Shown here piece by piece: positions 47,274 to 55,816 of a stretch of DNA of 64,000 nt. The position numbers were made by a program, and so were the translations under genes. A model generated the notes under the pieces. The model did not search any database, was not told where the DNA came from, and was given only the letters and a program-made list of their open reading frames with translations. Each line of letters begins with the position of its first letter. The first letter of the stretch is position 1. This DNA comes from Hydrogenophaga sp. (lineage in GTDB: Bacteria; Pseudomonadota; Gammaproteobacteria; Burkholderiales; Burkholderiaceae_C). The DNA is taken from contig JAEUOT010000052.1 of NCBI GenBank assembly GCA_016790705.1, positions 1 through 64,000 of the forward strand, given 5' to 3'.

Positions 47274-49468
47274 CCCCTGAAAAGACCTCCTCCTACCGCG
47301 CCCTGACTGTGGGCGCTTTCATCACCGGCCTGGCCGTCGTGCTGTGGGTGGCCAGCGGCTTTGTCGGCACCGGCGTGTTCGCGCTGGGCATGACGCTGCT
47401 GATCGCCGCCGTCTACCTGACCGGCGCATGGGAGCTGCGGCGCTTTGCGCAGACCACCACCGCGCTCAACACCGCGCTGAACCAGATCCCGCAACCGCTG
47501 ACGGCCCTGGCCGACTGGCTGCCCCGCGTGCCCGCGCCGCTGCGCAATGCGGTGCGCCAGCGCATCGAGGCCGAACGCAGCGCCTTCCCCGGCCTGGCGC
47601 TCACGCCCTACCTGATCGGCCTGCTGGTCATGCTCGGCATGCTCGGTACCTTCCTGGGCATGGTGGTCACCTTCAAGGGCGCCGTGTTCGCGCTCGAAGG
47701 CTCGGCCGACCTGAACGCCATCCGCGCCGCGCTGGCCGCGCCCATCAAGGGCCTGGGCCTGTCCTTCGGCACCTCGGTGGCGGGGGTCGCCACGTCGGCC
47801 ATGCTCGGCCTGATGGCCACCCTGGTGCGGCGCGAACGCACCCTGGCCCTGCGACGGCTCGACGCCCTGCTGGGCAGCACCTTCTACGCCTTCACGCCCG
47901 CGCACCAGCGCCAGCAGAACTTCGAGGCCCTGCAGCGCCAGGCCGAGGCCATGCCCGCCGCCGCGCAGCACCTGCAGACCCTTATCGAGCGCATGGAGCA
48001 GCGCAGCCAGCAGCTCGACACGCAGTTGCTGGAACGGCAACAGCACTTCCAGCGCGAGGTTGTCGCCGCCTATACCCAGCTCGCGCAGTCGGTTGAACAG
48101 TCGCTGCGCGACAGCCTGGCCGCCAGCACCCGAGCCGCCGTCGACAGCCTGCAGCCTGTGGTGCAGCAGGCCATGGCGGGCATCGCGGCCGAATCGACCC
48201 GCCTGCACGAAGGCGTGAACGTCGCGGTCCATGCCCAGCTCGAAGCTCTTTCGGCGCGCTTTGGCGCGACCACCGCCACCGTGACCGAGACCTGGACCCG
48301 CGTGCTGGCCCAGCATGAACAGGGCGGGCAGAAACTGCTGCAAGGCTTGTCGCAATCGCTGGCCGCCTTCAACGCCGGCTTTGAAGACCGCAGCGCCCAA
48401 CTGCTGGCCCGCGTGCAGGCCACGCAGGCCGAGGCGCAGGCCCAGCGCGCCCAGGCCGAACAGCAGCAGCAGGCCGCCCTGACGGCCGCGCTGGAGCGCA
48501 TGGCGCAAGACCTCAAGGGCCAGTGGCAACACGCCGGCGAGCAGACCCTGGCCCAGCAGCGCGCTGTGCTGCAGGCGCTGGAGTCCACCGCCACCACCCT
48601 GACCGAACGCAGTGCCGAACAGGCCGGCCGCAGCCTGGACGGCGTGGCCCGTCTCATCGCGCAGACCGAAGCCCTGGTGCAGGCCCGCGCCGCCAGCGAA
48701 GAGACCTGGACCGCACAACACGGCCAGCGCATGGACGAGCTGGCCGCGCTGTGGCGCAGTGAACTGCAGACCCTGCGCGCCGACGAGGCCGCGCGCGGCG
48801 ACGCCGCCGTGCGGCGCCTGGCCGACCTGCAGGCCGCCCTGGCCACCCAACTGGCCACGCTGGGCACCGCGCTCGAAGCGCCCATGGCCCGCCTGATGCA
48901 GACCGCGTCCGAAGCGCCCAAGGCCGCGGCCGAGGTGATCGCCCAGTTGCGCGAACAGATGAGTCGCGTGGCCGAGCGCCACAACGCCAATGAAAGCGCC
49001 ACCCTGAGCGAACGCGCCGAACTGATGGAACGGATCGGCGGTCTGCTGCAGCAAGTGCAGCAGACCACGGGCGAGCAGCGTGCCGCCATCGAACACCTGG
49101 TCGGCTCCGCCACCGAGGTGCTCGACCGCGTGGGCCAGCAGTTTGCCGACACGGTCGGTGCGCAGGCCGGCCGTGCCGAAGCCATGGCCGAACAGGCAGC
49201 GACCAGCGCGGCGCAGCTCGCCAGCCTGGGCGAAGCCTTCCAGCAGGGTACGGCGCAACTGGCCACCAGCCACGAGCAACTGGTGCAGAGCCTGCAGCGC
49301 GTCGAAGGCGCCATCGGCGAATCGATGGCCCGCAGCGACGAACAACTGGCCTACTACGTGGCCCAGGCGCGCGAGGTCATCGACCTGTCCATCAGCGCGC
49401 AGCAAGGCATCGTGGAAGACCTGCGCCTGCTGCGAAGCAGCACCCGCGCCGCAGCAGGAGCCGCCTGA
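47270..49468 (+). CDS. DUF802 membrane protein with MotA/ZorA-like core and long coiled-coil tail
   Basis: 732 residues. Four membrane helices are predicted by eye: about 11-31, 33-53, 112-134 and 163-185. The last two carry a MotA/ExbB/TolQ/ZorA-like pattern, LLVMLGMLGTFLGMVVTFKG and IKGLGLSFGTSVAGVATSAM. From about residue 200 to 715 the protein is alanine-, glutamine- and leucine-rich heptad sequence, a long cytoplasmic coiled coil (for example LERQQHFQREVVAAYTQLAQ). This architecture resembles ZorA of Zorya defence systems. The ATG and TGATG overlaps couple it to DUF3348 and the OmpA gene. Function is unknown. Confidence 0.82.
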   Translation: MTPEKTSSYRALTVGAFITGLAVVLWVASGFVGTGVFALGMTLLIAAVYLTGAWELRRFAQTTTALNTALNQIPQPLTALADWLPRVPAPLRNAVRQRIEAERSAFPGLALTPYLIGLLVMLGMLGTFLGMVVTFKGAVFALEGSADLNAIRAALAAPIKGLGLSFGTSVAGVATSAMLGLMATLVRRERTLALRRLDALLGSTFYAFTPAHQRQQNFEALQRQAEAMPAAAQHLQTLIERMEQRSQQLDTQLLERQQHFQREVVAAYTQLAQSVEQSLRDSLAASTRAAVDSLQPVVQQAMAGIAAESTRLHEGVNVAVHAQLEALSARFGATTATVTETWTRVLAQHEQGGQKLLQGLSQSLAAFNAGFEDRSAQLLARVQATQAEAQAQRAQAEQQQQAALTAALERMAQDLKGQWQHAGEQTLAQQRAVLQALESTATTLTERSAEQAGRSLDGVARLIAQTEALVQARAASEETWTAQHGQRMDELAALWRSELQTLRADEAARGDAAVRRLADLQAALATQLATLGTALEAPMARLMQTASEAPKAAAEVIAQLREQMSRVAERHNANESATLSERAELMERIGGLLQQVQQTTGEQRAAIEHLVGSATEVLDRVGQQFADTVGAQAGRAEAMAEQAATSAAQLASLGEAFQQGTAQLATSHEQLVQSLQRVEGAIGESMARSDEQLAYYVAQAREVIDLSISAQQGIVEDLRLLRSSTRAAAGAA

Positions 49469-50148
49469 TGGCCAACGCCTTCCACGACGCGCACGACGCT
49501 TACGCCGAAGGCGACGACAGCGCCGAGATCACCGCGCCCATCTGGGCCGTGTTCGGCGACCTCATGGCCGGCCTGGTCGGCGCCTTCGTGCTGGTCTTCA
49601 TCGGCGTGCTGCTCTCGCAGATCGACCTGGTCAACAACCTGCAGAGCGAGATCGCCAGACGCCAGCAGGAAGAGGCCCGCCGCATGGCGCTGGAAAAAGC
49701 CCTGGCCATCCCGCTGGCCAGCGGCCGCGTCACGCTGAACAACGGCCGCATCGGTATCAGCGGCAGCGTGCTGTTCGACCTCAACTCCGACCAGTTGCGC
49801 CCCGAAGGCGAACAACTGCTGAAGGCCCTGGTGCCGCCGCTGCAGGTGTACCTGGGCGAGCGCGACGAGATGCTCATGGTCAGCGGCTTCACCGACAACG
49901 TGCCCGTGCCGCGCAGCAACACCCAGTTCCAGGACAACCTCGAACTCTCGGCCCAGCGCGCCCTCACCGTCACGCGCACCCTGGTGCGCGAAGGCATGCC
50001 GCGCTCGCGCGTGTTCAGTGCCGCCTTCGGCGCCGAGCAGCCCGTGGCCAGCAACGCCGACGAAAAGGGCCGCGCGCTCAACCGCCGCGTGGAAATGGCG
50101 CCCGTGCCGCGCACCCGCAACGCACCGGCCAGCACCGCCACCCCGTGA
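49468..50148 (+). CDS. OmpA/MotB-like protein with single membrane helix
   Basis: 226 residues. One N-terminal membrane helix, about residues 28-49 (WAVFGDLMAGLVGAFVLVFI), contains Asp31 at the position where MotB/ZorB have their proton-binding Asp. A short coil (50-75) leads to an OmpA-type peptidoglycan-binding domain (about 90-215) with GSVLFDLNSDQLRPEG, the binding Asp in GFTDNVPVP, and the Arg in LELSAQRALTVTR. AGGAG precedes the ATG. With DUF802 it has the parts of a stator: an ion-driven membrane core plus a wall anchor. Confidence 0.85.
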   Translation: MANAFHDAHDAYAEGDDSAEITAPIWAVFGDLMAGLVGAFVLVFIGVLLSQIDLVNNLQSEIARRQQEEARRMALEKALAIPLASGRVTLNNGRIGISGSVLFDLNSDQLRPEGEQLLKALVPPLQVYLGERDEMLMVSGFTDNVPVPRSNTQFQDNLELSAQRALTVTRTLVREGMPRSRVFSAAFGAEQPVASNADEKGRALNRRVEMAPVPRTRNAPASTATP

Positions 50149-50546
50149 TGCACAACCAGGCTGCCCGCCCACCGTCGCCCCTGGCCGCGCTCAACGCCCA
50201 CATCGAGCGGGTCAGCGGCGCGACCACGCGCGGCACTGGCATCGCCGACGCCTGGCCCGAGCTGCGCAGCGCGCAGCGCTTTCGCGAAACCTGGGAGCGC
50301 CTCGGCGCTGAAGTGCAGGTGCAACAGGCGCGCGAGCGCGCGCCACAGAACGCCGGCCCGCTCAACCCCCAGCGCCTGATGATCGAGACACTGGCGCAGA
50401 TGGGCGAACTCTCACCCCACTACCTGCGCCGCTTCCTGGCGCACACCGACACGCTGCTGTGGATCGAGCAGGCGCAGGGCCAGCTCAAGGGACCGGCCGG
50501 CAGGGCCAAGACCGCGAAGCCTGTGCGCCCGAAAAAGCAGCCGTAG
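50148..50546 (+). CDS. DUF2894 family protein
   Basis: 132 residues, soluble. It is helical with RFRETWERLGAEVQVQQARE, an LMIETLAQMGELSPHYLRRF segment and a basic C-terminus ending RPKKQP. TGATG overlaps the OmpA stop. It has no known function and is found as the fourth gene of the same set in related bacteria. A role as cytoplasmic accessory or effector of the complex is possible. No nuclease or ATPase motif was recognised. Confidence 0.75.
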   Translation: MHNQAARPPSPLAALNAHIERVSGATTRGTGIADAWPELRSAQRFRETWERLGAEVQVQQARERAPQNAGPLNPQRLMIETLAQMGELSPHYLRRFLAHTDTLLWIEQAQGQLKGPAGRAKTAKPVRPKKQP

Positions 50547-50590
50547 GTGGCTGTTGGCCAGGCGGCGGGGCCGATACACTGTTTCGAATC

Positions 50591-51010
50591 ATGCCGCTGC
50601 AGCCCAACCAGTTCGCCCTGCTCAGCACCGTCGCCCTGCTGGTGGTGACAGGCTACTTTCTGCTCGGCTCAATCCCGCTGCTCACCCTTGAGCACGACAC
50701 CACCCTGGACGCGCGCTTCATCCGTTCCTTCTACGTCACCTACTACCGCTTTGCCCTGGTCACCGCGATCGGCGCGACCATCAGCTATGCAATGGCTTCA
50801 CGACCCGTGTTCGCCGTCGGCGCGGCGGCCATCGTGATGGTGACACTGCTGTTGCGGCGGCACTACCTGCCGAAGATGGATGCGCTGGGCGCGCAGATGG
50901 GCGACGACGCCACTGCGGCGATTCCCGCATTTCGCCGGATCCACCAGCGGGCGATTTTGATCAACCTGGCGCAGTTGTTGGGGATTCTGGGGAGTCTGAC
51001 GGCGCTGTGA
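50591..51010 (+). CDS. Small membrane protein, DUF4149/DUF1772-like
   Basis: 139 residues with four hydrophobic segments (starting at about 8, 53, 70 and 120), separated by short polar loops such as LEHDTTLDARFIRSFYVTYY. The start is ATG at 50591, 44 bases after the DUF2894 stop. It may be cotranscribed with the motor-like genes or simply follow them. It has no catalytic motif and no assigned function. Confidence 0.7.
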   Translation: MPLQPNQFALLSTVALLVVTGYFLLGSIPLLTLEHDTTLDARFIRSFYVTYYRFALVTAIGATISYAMASRPVFAVGAAAIVMVTLLLRRHYLPKMDALGAQMGDDATAAIPAFRRIHQRAILINLAQLLGILGSLTAL

Positions 51011-51106
51011 GCGGCGCTGCGCGTCGAGGCAGCAATCTCGCCAAGAGCACATGGGTGCTTGAGCTACCTCAGGCCTCTCACACAGCGTGATGAAGGACCG
51101 CGTTGT

Positions 51107-51189
51107 GCCAGCGCAAGCGCAGCCCCCAGGCCATCGGCGAAACCGATTGCATGGAGCGCAGTGAATCCGCCACCGACGCCTTGATCGCC
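51107..51189 (+). repeat. Partial duplication of the rsgA 5' end, copy A
   Basis: These 83 bases match 52192-52274 without gaps and with seven differences. They would encode the same N-terminal peptide (SQRKRSPQAIGETDCMERSE) but the frame then reaches a stop at 51211. It is therefore a fragment, not a gene. The two copies are direct repeats 1,085 bases apart, enclosing the PIN remnant and a hypothetical gene. Confidence 0.85.
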
Positions 51190-51353
51190 TACTGTTTCTC
51201 CCAGTGCGGATAGCTGATGTTGGTGCGTACCCGTTCCACATCAACAGCGCGAATCGAGGGGTAATGTTCGACAGACAGAGGAATGAACACGATTGCTGTG
51301 AAGGCAGTGAAGGCGATGATCCGAAGGCCACACCACCCGGCGGTGGTTCAGGT

Positions 51354-51614
51354 TCATTCTCCCATCAACACCGGCAGCGCCGTGACCCCGGAAAATTCCC
51401 GGTCGTGTGTCACGAAGGCGCTGGCGCCGATCTCCAGCGCGGTAATGGGCACGGTCACTGGCGCCACCTCGAACTGGCACAGCGCCTTCTCGTCGCGTTT
51501 GGCCGGCGTGGTCTGACCGGCTTGGTGCGGGCCGGTCAGAACGTCGGCCAGGGTGATGGTGGACACGGCGATTTGCAATGCGCCGGTCTCCGCGGCGGCA
51601 GGTGAGTTGCTCGT
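51354..51614 (-). pseudogene. Remnant of a VapC-like PIN-domain toxin gene
   Basis: The minus-strand frame reads IAVSTITLADVLTGPHQAGQ, then FEVAPVTVPITALEIGASAF and VTHDREFSGVTALPVLMGE. These match the middle and C-terminus of VapC-type PIN proteins, with the acidic LVTHDREF metal-site region kept. The N-terminal first catalytic Asp and the central DAI-type segment are missing, consistent with an internal deletion. No antitoxin partner is seen. The upper boundary is approximate because the open frame runs on into non-homologous sequence. Confidence 0.65.
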
Positions 51615-51635
51615 CAGCCGGCTTACCATCCCCCC

Positions 51636-52115
51636 ATGACCCCAGACACCCAGGAACCCATCCACGAAGACCGCGTGTGGAGCGACGAGCGCTGGACGGC
51701 GCGCGTGATCAAGAACGAAGACGATGACGGCTGGGCCGTGGCCATGTTCCTCGATGGGCAGACCGAGCCGGCGCTGGTCGGCCCCTGGACCATGGGGCGT
51801 GACAAGAAGAACCCCAAGCCGCTGGACGCGAACGCCTTCAACACGCTGGTGAAGACGGCGCATGAATTCATCCGCCGGTCCGAACAGCAGCGCCATGCCG
51901 AGCTGAACAAGAACGTGAAGGTGACGGTGGGCGGACGGCGCATCCGTGTGGCGCTGGCCATCGTGCCGGACGAGGAAGGCGCCACGGCCACGCTGCGAGC
52001 GACAGATGAATACGATGAGGAGCTGGCCATGGTGTCGGTGCCGCCCACGTTCAAGCTGAACATGACAAGCGCCGAGGCCTGGGTGGCTGCCGGCTTCGCG
52101 AAGCCGCGTTGTTGA
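51636..52115 (+). CDS. Hypothetical protein, unknown function
   Basis: 159 residues, soluble, no signal or membrane helix. The N-terminal region, WTARVIKNEDDDGWAVAMFL, is rich in acidic residues and shaped like a small beta domain. A central KTAHEFIRRSEQQRHAELNK helix and a C-terminal TVGGRRIRVALAIVPDEEGA strand pair follow. I recognise no family. It begins at the first ATG after the PIN remnant and lies within the interval flanked by the rsgA 5' duplication, which suggests it was moved with it. Confidence 0.6.
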   Translation: MTPDTQEPIHEDRVWSDERWTARVIKNEDDDGWAVAMFLDGQTEPALVGPWTMGRDKKNPKPLDANAFNTLVKTAHEFIRRSEQQRHAELNKNVKVTVGGRRIRVALAIVPDEEGATATLRATDEYDEELAMVSVPPTFKLNMTSAEAWVAAGFAKPRC

Positions 52116-52235
52116 TCGACAGATGGATGGTGAGGCGGGCTGAGCACCCATTCCTCCCTATCGGCGATCACGCCTTGTCAGGACGGTTTGAGCCAGCGCA
52201 AGCGCAGCTCCCAGGCCATCGGCGAAACTGATTTC

Positions 52236-53306
52236 ATGGAACACAGTGAATCCGCCGCCGACGCCTGGATCGCCCCACACTTCGACGAGCTGGCGGTGCT
52301 GGACCTGTCGGCCGCCCGTGTGACGGCGGTGGACCGGGGCCGCTATCTCGTGCGCAGCGGGTCGGCAGAGGTGCCCGCCGAACTCACCGGCAAGTTGCTG
52401 CACTTGGCCGAAAGCTCGGTCGACCTGCCCTGCGTGGGGGACTGGGTGGGTGTGCGCTACCGCGACGGTGGCACACAGGCGAGCATCCACACGGTATTGC
52501 CTCGGCGCTCCTTCCTGCGGCGCAAGACCGCCGGGCGGGACATCGGGTTCCAGATGATCGCCGCCAACATCGATTCGGCGTTCATCGTGATGTCGTGCCA
52601 CTTCGATTTCAGCATTCCCCGGCTGGAGCGCTACCTGGTGATGGTGCACGACGGCCACATCGAGCCCGTCGTGCTGCTGACCAAGACGGACCTGGTCAGC
52701 CCGCAGGCGCTGGAGACGCTGATCGGACAGATACGGCAGGTGGGCGTGGCGGCACAGATCGTCTGTGTCAGCAGCGTGAGCGGGGAGGGTGTCGAACAGG
52801 TTCGCAGCCTCATGGCGGCGGGGAAAACCTATTGCCTGCTGGGTTCATCGGGCGTGGGCAAGACCACGTTGATCAACCGATTGCTGGGCGATGGCCATCT
52901 GGAGACGGGCGAGGTCAGTCACACCGGCGAGGGACGGCACACCACCACGCGGCGGCACCTGATCGCGCTGGCGCATGGCGCGCTGCTGATCGACATGCCC
53001 GGCATGCGCGAGCTGGGCCTGCTGGGCGCGGGGGAGGGCATTGAAGACACTTTTGCCGACATCCGCCGGTGGGCAGGCCAGTGCCGTTTCCCCGATTGCA
53101 CACACGACAGCGAACCCGGTTGCGCCGTGCGCGCGGCGATTCAGCGGGGCGACATCACCGAAGCGCACTGGCGAAACTACCTGAAGCTGCGCAAGGAGTC
53201 CGAGTTTCACGACCTTTCTCTGGCCGAGCGGCGCGACAAGGACCGTGCGTTCGGCCGCTTCATGCACAGCTACCGGAAGCAGAAAGGGCGGCCCGGGCGG
53301 GGCTAG
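52236..53306 (+). CDS. rsgA: Ribosome small-subunit GTPase RsgA
   Basis: 356 residues, circularly permuted GTPase. An N-terminal OB-like domain (about 15-110; VGDWVGVRYRDGG) precedes G4 (LLTKTDLV), G5, then G1 (LLGSSGVGKTTLIN), the T-loop HTTTRRHLIAL and G3 (DMPGMREL). A C-terminal zinc knuckle contains CRFPDCTHDSEPGCAV. It aids 30S subunit maturation. The ATG at 52236 was chosen; a TTG at 52188 would add 16 residues, and that upstream peptide is also preserved in the duplicated fragment at 51107, so the longer form is possible. Confidence 0.92.
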   Translation: MEHSESAADAWIAPHFDELAVLDLSAARVTAVDRGRYLVRSGSAEVPAELTGKLLHLAESSVDLPCVGDWVGVRYRDGGTQASIHTVLPRRSFLRRKTAGRDIGFQMIAANIDSAFIVMSCHFDFSIPRLERYLVMVHDGHIEPVVLLTKTDLVSPQALETLIGQIRQVGVAAQIVCVSSVSGEGVEQVRSLMAAGKTYCLLGSSGVGKTTLINRLLGDGHLETGEVSHTGEGRHTTTRRHLIALAHGALLIDMPGMRELGLLGAGEGIEDTFADIRRWAGQCRFPDCTHDSEPGCAVRAAIQRGDITEAHWRNYLKLRKESEFHDLSLAERRDKDRAFGRFMHSYRKQKGRPGRG

Positions 53307-53538
53307 AAGGCCTCGCAGGTGATGGTGGCGCGCCACATCGCACGCCCATCAGGGGCCGAAACATGACGCTGTAAGGGACTTTTGCCGGCGGTAGGCGCAC
53401 AATGGCGTCCGCGCGGGCGAGAACCCGTGCTCAGTTCAAGTGAGCGGCCAGTTTCGCGTGCCACGGTGCACTTTCGGGTTTGTTGTGCTTTCGGGACCCC
53501 ATCGCTTGTGTGTTTCTGTGTTTTCTTAGGAGTCCTCC

Positions 53539-53898
53539 ATGGGCAACAAACTTTATGTCGGCAACCTGCCGTATTCCGTGCGCGACGATGACCTGCAACA
53601 GGCCTTCAGCGAATTCGGCTCTGTCTCCAGCGCCAAGGTCATGATGGAGCGCGACACCGGCCGTTCCAAGGGTTTCGGCTTTGTCGAAATGGGCAGCGAT
53701 GCCGAAGCGCAAGCCGCCATCAACGGCATGAACGGCCAGTCTCTGGGTGGCCGCAGCGTCACCGTCAACGAAGCCCGTCCGATGGAAGCCCGTCCCCCCC
53801 GCTCCGGCGGCTTCGGCGGCGGCGACCGTTCGGGTGGCGGCGGTTACGGCGGTGGCAACCGCTCCGGTGGCGGCGGCTACGGCCGCGGCGGCTACTGA
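53539..53898 (+). CDS. RRM-type RNA-binding protein with Gly-rich tail
   Basis: 119 residues. The RNA recognition motif spans 3-78: RNP2 is LYVGNLPYS and RNP1 is KGFGFVEM. The tail (about 82-119) is built of short Gly-rich repeats such as SGGGGYGGGNRSGGGGYGRG. It resembles cold-inducible RNA-binding proteins of bacteria. AGGAG precedes the ATG. It has a 232-base upstream gap with no gene, possibly a long leader as in cold-shock genes. A strong terminator follows. Confidence 0.93.
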   Translation: MGNKLYVGNLPYSVRDDDLQQAFSEFGSVSSAKVMMERDTGRSKGFGFVEMGSDAEAQAAINGMNGQSLGGRSVTVNEARPMEARPPRSGGFGGGDRSGGGGYGGGNRSGGGGYGRGGY

Positions 53899-53940
53899 GC
53901 CCTGCAGACCCGTTGATCCGGCCTTGCGCCGGGTTCAACA

Positions 53941-53976
53941 AAAAAAGCCCCGGCGCTTCGGCCCCGGGGCTTTTTT
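53941..53976. terminator. Bidirectional terminator between the RRM gene and the ABC-2 exporter
   Basis: AAAAAAGCCCCGG-cgcttcgg-CCCCGGGGCTTTTTT: a strong GC stem flanked by A- and T-tracts, so it can work on both strands. It separates two convergent genes. Confidence 0.92.
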
Positions 53977-54000
53977 CATTGGAGACCGTGCCTCGGACGG

Positions 54001-54764
54001 TCAGCGCCGGATGCGTTTGCCGGTCTTGAACACCCACCACACCATCGTCAGACAGGCGGCCATGAAGACCAGCGTCATGCCGGTGCTCACGGCGATGTGC
54101 ACGTCGGCCTGGCCGTAGAAGGCCCAGCGCAGGCCGCTGATGAGGTAGACCACCGGGTTGAACAGCGACACCGTCTGCCAGGGCTCGGGCAGCATGCCGA
54201 TGCTGTAGAACGCGCCGCCCAGGAAGGTCAGCGGCGTGATGACCAGCAGCGGGATCACCTGCAGCTTCTGGAAGCTGTCGGCCCACAGGCCGATGATGAA
54301 GCCGAACAGGCAGAACGAGACGACCGTCAGTAGCAGGAAGCCGACCATCCACACCGGGTGGGCGATTGAGTAGGGCACGAAGAAGCGCGCGGTCGCCAGG
54401 ATCAGCGCGCCCAGGATCAGGCTCTTGCTGGCGGCTGCGCCCACGTAACCCAGCAGCACCTCGACCCAGTTGACCGGCGCGCTCAGCAGTTCGTAGATGG
54501 TGCCGGACCACTTGGGCATGTAGATGCCGAAGGACGCGTTGGAAATGCTCTCTGACAGCAGCGAGAGCAGCAGCAGGCCGGGGATGATGTAGGCGCCGTA
54601 GTCGACGCCACCTATGTCGCCCATGCGCGAGCCGATGGCCGAGCCGAAGACGATGAAGTAGAGCGAGGTGGTGAGCACCGGCGCGATCAGGCTCTGCATC
54701 CATGTGCGGAACGCGCGGTTCATCTCGAAGCGGTAGATGGCCTTGACGGCGTGGATGTTCAGGC

Positions 54765-54768
<4 letters not shown>
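54001..54768 (-). CDS. ABC-2 type transporter permease
   Basis: 255 residues, six membrane segments, beginning after a short cytoplasmic [20 protein letters not shown]. The ABC-2 family signature lies in [20 protein letters not shown] and [16 protein letters not shown]. It forms an exporter with the ATPase encoded just upstream; their genes overlap by four bases (ATGA). The family includes drug and polysaccharide exporters; the substrate is unknown. Confidence 0.92.
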
Positions 54769-55724
<956 letters not shown>

Positions 55725-55798
55725 CGGGCGATTGTGCGGATGTGGCATGGCCTCTGTGTGGCGGGGTGATTGCCGGTCGCGTTGCAATTCATTGAAAA

Positions 55799-55814
55799 CT
55801 GTATGAATATACAG
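55799..55814. promoter_or_regulatory. LexA (SOS) box
   Basis: CTGTATGAATATACAG matches the proteobacterial LexA consensus CTGT-N8-ACAG exactly. Extended by one base each side it is a perfect inverted repeat (ACTGTAT-GAAT-ATACAGT, 55798-55815). It ends two bases before the ATG of the radical SAM gene, so a bound repressor would cover its ribosome and start site. Confidence 0.85.
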
Positions 55815-55816
55815 TC

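Larger units (their letters stand above)
51011..51635. other. Scarred intergenic region with decayed genes
   Basis: These 625 bases hold no intact gene. They contain an 83-base partial duplication of the rsgA 5' end (51107-51189), about 165 bases of unassigned sequence, and the remnant of a PIN-domain toxin gene (51354-51614, minus). Base composition is lower in GC than the flanking genes. The arrangement suggests insertion or deletion events at this site. Confidence 0.7.

Noticed and set aside
47270..50148. Calling the DUF802/OmpA pair a Zorya defence system
   Set aside because: The stator-like parts are similar in architecture, but no ZorC, ZorD helicase/nuclease or ZorE gene is adjacent, so the name is not justified.
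51204..51605. Plus-strand frame of 133 codons in the scarred region
   Set aside because: It is antisense to the PIN-domain remnant and its translation shows no domain or ribosome site.
53800..53895. Short tandem repeats that might look like a CRISPR-like or phase-variable tract
   Set aside because: They encode the Gly-rich tail (GGGGYGGG-type) of the RRM protein and vary in length and sequence as usual for such tails.
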